Part shown: piece by piece, positions 17,296 through 22,500 of the stretch | Layout of the letters: each line of letters starts with the position of its first letter | Position numbering within the stretch: position 1 is the first letter of the stretch | NCBI GenBank assembly: GCA_019648995.1 | Contig: BLXT01008612.1 | Location: 122,990 to 145,489, forward strand | DNA: 22,500 nucleotides | Source: Plakobranchus ocellatus | Taxonomy: Eukaryota; Mollusca; Gastropoda; Plakobranchidae | Reading direction: 5' to 3' | Position numbers and translations under genes: made by a program | Notes under the pieces: generated by a model | The model's database searches: none | The model's input: the letters and a program-made list of their open reading frames with translations, nothing else | Told to the model about the DNA's origin: nothing

Positions 17296-17716
17296 TAATT
17301 GAAGACCAACTGACAAAGCATATTCGGAGAATTACAATGTAATGCATGGCTTTCCTAGATAGAGGTGAGAGCACTCTAGATTTCATAAGTTCATATTACT
17401 AGTTTAGTACTTAATCCTTAAGGCAAGAGAAACAAGTGGAAACTATGGACTTTTCAACTCAGATATTTCGATTTAGGTAATCTGAAGTATTCAGATGTCG
17501 ATGAAGGGTAAATTTTTTATAAAAAATTGTATTCTCAGAACTGTAAAGGAGCTAGTTTTTGTTGGATACGAAAGCCTTGATTTGATTGACATTGCACAGG
17601 CTCATTGTTCAAGCTGAAGGGCCTTCCAGAAAGGTGCAATATTCATTTTCATGAAAATCTATAGTAGTATAATATTTGAACGCTAAAGAAATTTCGCATC
17701 ATGAAAAGCATAAAGA
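17296..17716. other. No gene seen
   Basis: AT-rich sequence between the palindrome and the repeat-containing ORF. No motif recognised. Confidence 0.45.
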
Positions 17717-17985
17717 AAAAAAAACAACAAAAAGCGAGAATATGCCCTTAAATTGTAGCATGCTTTTAAAAAGCTATTTTAAAGCAAAAATCGTATCCAA
17801 ACCAAAATACACTATAAAGTGCTATAAATGTTCATGGAAATCGTCATATCTAAAGAAATTTGTACCACAGGAAAATGCAAAAAAAAAAACGATGTCAAAT
17901 CCCTATGCTTGTGGCATGCTTGTGAAAAGCTATTTTAAGACCAAATTCACATCCAAAACAAAATGCTCGTTATATTCACATGACA
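17717..17985 (+). repeat. Two-copy degenerate direct repeat, offset 156 bp
   Basis: GCATGCTTTTAAAAAGCTAT (17758 onward) and GCATGCTTGTGAAAAGCTAT (17914 onward) start corresponding stretches of about 60 bp (…TATTTTAA…, TCCAAAMCAAAAT). Each is preceded by an A-rich run and a matching ATGCCCTTA/ATCCCTATG stretch. The offset is a multiple of three. Confidence 0.7.
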
Positions 17986-18092
17986 ATGTCGCAAACAGCT
18001 TTTTCTTTATGCAACGGATAGTGTTAAAATTGAGAGCTTTTCACAGGGAGTTGATTTATCTCTCTAATTGTATTGAAACAAATTCCAAATGA
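17742..18092 (+). CDS. Lysine-rich 116-codon ORF with an in-frame internal repeat
   Basis: Starting at the ATG at 17742 (the frame is also open for 22 codons upstream without an ATG), the protein is basic and Lys/Ser-rich. A 52-codon (156-bp) repeat is visible: SMLLKSYFKAKIVSKPK near residue 6 and GMLVKSYFKTKFTSKTK near residue 58, without indels. Between them lies CYKCSWKSSYLKKF. The recurring C-x(3-4)-KS(Y/S)-(F/L) spacing and the phrase NPYACG recall decayed C2H2 zinc fingers, but the second Cys of each pair and nearly all the His are missing, so that reading is speculative. No signal peptide or membrane segment is evident. No upstream exon or poly-A signal is identified. It may be a chance frame across an old DNA repeat. 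Confidence 0.25.
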   Translation: MPLNCSMLLKSYFKAKIVSKPKYTIKCYKCSWKSSYLKKFVPQENAKKKTMSNPYACGMLVKSYFKTKFTSKTKCSLYSHDNVANSFFFMQRIVLKLRAFHRELIYLSNCIETNSK

Positions 18093-20869
18093 AAGGCCTC
18101 AAGATTGACTAAAAAAGTTTGATACGTACAATTTGAGCAGGTTGCTTGCTTTAATTTATAGATTATTTTGAGAATTTTTAAGCCTTTCAAACGGCCAATA
18201 TCTATCGGTTTTTTTTCTACTTCAGAGAATATAAAGTGGGTGGGCGTTAAACTGAATAAAAATTGACAGAACTTTAAAGCTACATATGGCCAATTTTTAT
18301 TAAAATTATTATGCAAGGAATACCGGGTAATTTTATCCATCTGTCAACAGCAAATAGAAATGTTCCTCCGTAGATTGCATATAAATTCAAAAGAAAAAGC
18401 AACCTTGAAGTACTCGATATGTTCAGACCAAAAAGAAATGATCACTATGATGGAATTCTGTTTCTATTTATAGACACACAAATGATCTTAAAATCACTGA
18501 CCTTTCTTGCCTCTTTCGATAACCGTCAAAAAATAGAATAAACGAATGTGTATAACACATTTTCACACAGAGACATTTTCCTTTCCATAACAAAACGTAA
18601 TATCTATCTTCTGCTCCCCAATTAAATATTCGAATGGTATCAAAATTCAAATACGCATGAAGCACCATACTACAAACTTATTCTTTTTCTAAAGAAATTC
18701 TTTCGAGTTAGTCCTTTTCGTCTTGTCTTTTTTTTATTTGAAGGGAGATCACAAGAGATTATGTAGATTAGACTTAGATTTTAAAATGCGGGTCAACCCT
18801 ATCAGATGAAGTGCCATGGCTCATAGAATTCTTTGGTGTACCGATTGAAGCAAAAAAAAAAAAAAAAATTCAACATGTAGAATAATCTAGCAAGATTCAG
18901 TTAATGGTACACTGAAATGATAAGAATAAGCAATGATATACTAAATCAACGAGATAACTTAGAATGCAGATAGAACAAAAGATATTCTATAATATGTAGA
19001 TTGACTCGGTGAGATTATTAATAAGATTAAAAAACGGTGGATTACACTAAGAAATTTTACATTATGCAAATTAAACAAAATGAGATTATATTAATACTTA
19101 GATTGAGATTGATCCTACGAATTTGGGGTCAAAATCAAAGGTTTCCGCTTTATTCGTAAACGCAATAAAAAAGGCATAACGTTCACTAAATTAAGAGATA
19201 GAGGATGGTTTCATTCTCGTTTGAGGATTGAAGGATCTTACTTATTATCATTATTCTGAAACCTTGAAATTACAGGTCGAGGATATTTTCCAGCTTGTTT
19301 CATGATTTATGGCCTCACTTATCGATTTTCACTTGGTAGCTGATGGTATAACCAATCAAAGGAAATGTTAGATGTAACTTTTATGTAAGAAAAGAATCTG
19401 CCGAGAGTCAAGAGACATAACAGCACAAGATCAGTATGTCAGCATCTTTTTGATTCTAATACTTCTGCTGAAATTAGAGTGAATCTTGTGTAAACCCTGG
19501 CATTAGTAAGGAGATCTCTCACAGCCCTTTTTAATTCATACTGCTTCAGTCACGTAAATCACCAATTCTTAATGATTTACTTCATGAAGTAAACGACAAA
19601 GATGTTACGAAATCCTTTTTTGTTCGCACCAAAATTACTACGAGGAGTATATATGTAACCATTTTCTCCAAAACTACAAAAGGTGGCTTTTACAAATTTA
19701 GAATCCAACCCAAAAGAAAACGCACGCAGACAGACAGACAGACAAGCAAAAGCAAAAAGGAAAAAAAAACTAATATAAAATCAATTAAAATTGAGACTTG
19801 ATCATTTTTCGATTTCTTTTTCACTAAATTTACACCTAATGAAGAATAAATCTGGATTTTGTTGTAGTTTTGTAGAAGATAAAAAATGTATTGTATTAAA
19901 TCTGCTGTAGATCTTGATCTAGATTTCCGTCAAACCCTGGTCTAAAGCAAGCTATTTAAACGCACGTTATAACCTACCTCCAGATCTATATAAATTTTGA
20001 ATGAATTTACAGGTTATAGAGTGGCAGCGAAAATAATCGAGAAAATCAGAAAACATTGATTGAATGTAAGAGCAAATTCCAAAGCTTTGATGTTAATCGA
20101 ATTCAAGAAAAAGAGATAATCTACCCCCCACAACTCTAGTATTTTTTACTTTTTAAAGACGAAATATGTTTTAATCATTTCAGAATTATCATCCTGAACC
20201 CCCACCCTCTCCGGCTGCACAAAATTTAAAACATTTAACAGTTCGATGGTCCTTTTTGAAGTTAACAGGTATTACATTCGAGGTCTAGTCTTAGCTTAAC
20301 GGCTGAGTATTTAGGACGACGTATTCTTTTATTTAAATATTTGTATTTATATAAACACATACATATATAACATGTCTATAAATAATTCAAAGAGATAGGA
20401 AAGAGTGATGCCTGCACAGTTCCCAAGCTCAAAATGAAACTAATGACCCGCTCATGTTTTTACGATGAGCGTAGTGTTAGATAAGTATGTGAGAATCATT
20501 CTCTGGAGTTATTTATTACTAGATCTGGTTCGAGGAACGAATTGAAATGTGAGATGTGAAAATAATGATCGGTTTTAAAAAAAAAACAATATTAACTTGT
20601 TTTGTTTTTTTTTATTGATAGATCTGAATGTGGATGCAGTGTAATAAGCTGGAAGGAATTCGTTTAAAAAGAAACAAAAAGAGCTGTTAAATTTTATAGA
20701 TGAAAGAACAGATGACATCCTACACCAATAGAACTAAATTTAATCAACCTGCTGGTATATAGGTTATTATATGGAATAAATCACACTATATGTGTGTATG
20801 TGGTCCTTTTTTTTTCTTTCATTCCTCCATGTAATCATTGTTGATTTCTTTATGTTATATAAAGTCATC
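18093..20869. other. A-rich stretch, no gene seen
   Basis: The + strand shifts to A over T (18901-18960 has about 28 A and 16 T), opposite to the 9-14 kb domain. It contains A16-17 near 18852-18868, a run of GATT-containing sequence at about 18755-19115, and short poly-A/T tracts. No exon, RNA gene or element motif is supported. Nothing recognisable as gag or reverse transcriptase precedes the integrase fragment that follows. Confidence 0.5.
19727..19744. repeat. (CAGA)n microsatellite, 4.5 units
   Basis: CAGACAGACAGACAGACA, a short perfect tetranucleotide array. Confidence 0.9.
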
Positions 20870-21463
20870 AAAGACCTAAAAGAACCAGAAGAAATTGTCT
20901 CGGGCGTTCATGCAGGCTTTGATGGCAAGGAAGAATCCAAGGCTTTTGGAGGTCACCTTAGTTTTAAAAAAAACGGAGGAAAAATATTTTCAAGAGTGTG
21001 GTGGCCATCCATCTGTAAAGGTTTCAGAAAATACAAATACATTCAAGCATTTGATCGTTGCCAAGCCAGAGTGCCCCGTCTTCAAAAAGGATCAGAAGAG
21101 CTTCATCCTGTCGAAATACCACCGTATTCATCGTCCATAATTGGAGTCGATATTTGCGCCACACCAACATCCAAAGAAGGTTACTCTTGTATGGTGGTCG
21201 CTGTTAATTATCTTAGTAAATTGACCGGGGCAGAGCTAGAAGCATTGCGCAGAAAAACTGCGATAGGAGTTGCAAACTTTTTGTATAATTGCATATGTCG
21301 CCATGGATGTATTGATTACCAGATTAACGACAGAGGCCGAGACTTTGTAAACAGTATATTATCTTCAGGACTCCACAGATTGACAGGTGTCAAACAGATA
21401 GTCACAATTCCCTATCATTCCCAAGTTAATGGGCAGGTTGGGCAAAGTAATAGAACGACTTAG
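20870..21463 (+). pseudogene. Ty3/Gypsy-type integrase fragment, inactivated
   Basis: The frame (residues numbered from 20792, where it opens at GTG) holds the N-terminal zinc-binding region: His40, GGHLSFKK (His55), RVWWPSICKGF, and only one of the two expected Cys (Cys90 in DRCQA; the partner position is Ala86-Phe87). The catalytic core follows: GVDIC with the first Asp (codon 21149-21151), VVAVNYLSK, FLYNCICRHGC, and INDRGRDFVNS with the second Asp (21329-21331). At HSQVNGQVGQSNRTT the position of the catalytic Glu is Gly (GGG, 21440-21442). A TAG ends the frame at 21461-21463, and recognisable sequence continues a few codons (DMMTA) to another TAG. Known role of the family: insertion of the retroelement cDNA into the genome. 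Here the D,D,E triad and the zinc finger are both broken. No reverse transcriptase, RNase H or LTR was recognised nearby, so it is an isolated remnant. The domestic GIN1-like genes are an alternative, but the lesions argue against one. Confidence 0.88.
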
Positions 21464-22500
21464 GACATGATGACAGCGTAGCTTGATTTTTACTTAGTTG
21501 ATTTTACTTCTAAATACAGTTGAATAATAACATAAAAAGTGTTTCTTATTGCATGCGGCTTGGAGTAACGTGCACATTCAAAATGAGAATTGAATGGTCT
21601 CAGAGATGCAAAAAATTGATTGCAGTTTTTCTCTGCATTTTTTATTGTTTCATGTGTCATTACCAGGCAATCCTGGAAACTTTACCAAATTCATTTATAT
21701 ACTAGGCATCAAATTTATCTGATCATGTAGAAAACCCATCTCATTCTTTTTATAGTTGTAATGCAAATTTCATCTTATAGGCCTACAGATATCATGTATA
21801 TCAAATAACTTAAAGTGTCACAGTTTGAAACAAAGTAAATCAGTTGGGCTAAAGAAGCTATTAAATACAACTCGGAGAAAAAAAAATGGTCTTTAATCCT
21901 GAAGTTTAGTATGTGGGTCGCAAACAGGCAGATGAAGTCAAACTAGCACTACACAAAGGAGCGGGGAGAAGGGGGAAGAGATATTTTACGCTTTTGTTTT
22001 AAACTTTAAAAAGAGGTAATTTTAGCCTTTATTTCTACTAGCTATGGCTTTGAAACGTCGGATTTGCGGCAATTAATCGGCATATAATTCTCGATTGATT
22101 GAAGTTTTTAACATCAAATTAATTCCCTTCGTAGAGCGGTTTTTGCGTGGAGAGAGTAAGATTGGCGTGGGCGGGGCTTACACCAGACTGTCTAGCTTGA
22201 GAGTCATTCTGGAGTGCTACACCGGCTCGGGTAAAATGTTTGTTTTCCTCTCACAAAAAAAGGGTTGTGGAGAAACTAAGCATAACACAAGTCAACAAAA
22301 TGAAACTTTTTCTCTGGGTTTTAAACAAAACCATGTATTTTGCCATAGTTTTGGGGCGCTGAATTCAGATCTGCTAACAGTTTTTCTCTATTACGTCTGA
22401 ATTTTGAGATAATGATATTTGAAATTTTGGCGTATATGGACATAATATATAGGCATTATATACTGTAATAATACTATATTTTCAGAATACAGTTAAGTGA
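21464..22500. other. No gene seen; one GC-richer patch
   Basis: Mostly AT-rich sequence. A patch at about 22128-22235 is GC-richer and holds GGCGTGGGCGGGGCTTACAC, with a GC-box-like GGGCGGGGC. An open frame of about 100 codons (22095-22400, + strand, no early ATG beyond an ATT/TTG-type opening) covers it and is unrecognised. The last bases end in a possible acceptor, CTATATTTTCAG, at the window edge. I could not recognise an LTR for the integrase remnant here. Confidence 0.4.

Noticed and set aside
19998-20040. LTR end plus primer-binding site near GTGGCAGCGAAAAT, to pair with the integrase
   Set aside because: No CA-ended LTR precedes it, no second LTR copy was found in the window, and the primer-binding match is only suggestive.
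1-22500. CRISPR array, bacterial operon or phage content
   Set aside because: There are no regularly spaced identical repeats with unique spacers, no ribosome-binding-site-led gene clusters, and all recognisable elements are eukaryotic.

Overview
The window looks like non-coding, AT-rich nuclear DNA from an animal, most likely an invertebrate. The evidence is long (TA)n, (TC)n and poly-A/C tracts, no operon-like packing of genes, several copies of a tRNA-derived SINE with a pol III B box, the 3' end of a LINE reverse-transcriptase gene, and a broken Ty3/Gypsy-type integrase. No intact, confidently named host gene is present. The species cannot be fixed from the sequence alone. All homology statements come from reading motifs by eye.

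Layout. 1-1.76 kb: a C28 tract, then a field of decayed repeats of about 80-95 bp and a (TA)24 tract. 2.39-4.39 kb and 5.07-7.01 kb: two old direct copies (A and B) of a roughly 1.95 kb segment. They keep the same order of splice-like junctions, including the same GC donor, around short exon-like blocks. Reading frames survive in different blocks of each copy, so this may be a duplicated and decayed multi-exon gene or a non-coding transcript. A SINE inside one 'intron' is shared by both copies and so predates the duplication. 7.01-7.24 kb: another SINE, whose 3' tail has expanded into a 13-unit, 11-bp minisatellite. 7.35-7.45 kb: a possible last coding exon. 7.6-8.7 kb: two more SINE-type insertions.

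8.9-14 kb is markedly T-rich on the + strand, with microsatellites, an 84-85 bp tandem duplication and only weak ORFs. 14.24-14.64 kb is a frameshifted relic of the C-terminal part of a LINE reverse transcriptase. 15.67 and 16.25 kb carry two further SINEs; the second has a perfect 13-bp target-site duplication. 17.215-17.295 kb is a perfect 81-bp palindrome with 40-bp arms. 17.74-18.09 kb is a small lysine-rich ORF with an in-frame 52-codon repeat. 18.1-20.87 kb is A-rich and empty. 20.87-21.46 kb is a Ty3/Gypsy-type integrase pseudogene that has lost its catalytic glutamate. The rest, to 22.5 kb, has no gene I can support.

Nothing here works as a pathway. The interest lies in the duplicated exon-like unit, the family of SINEs at different stages of decay (one turning into a minisatellite), and the unexplained perfect hairpin.
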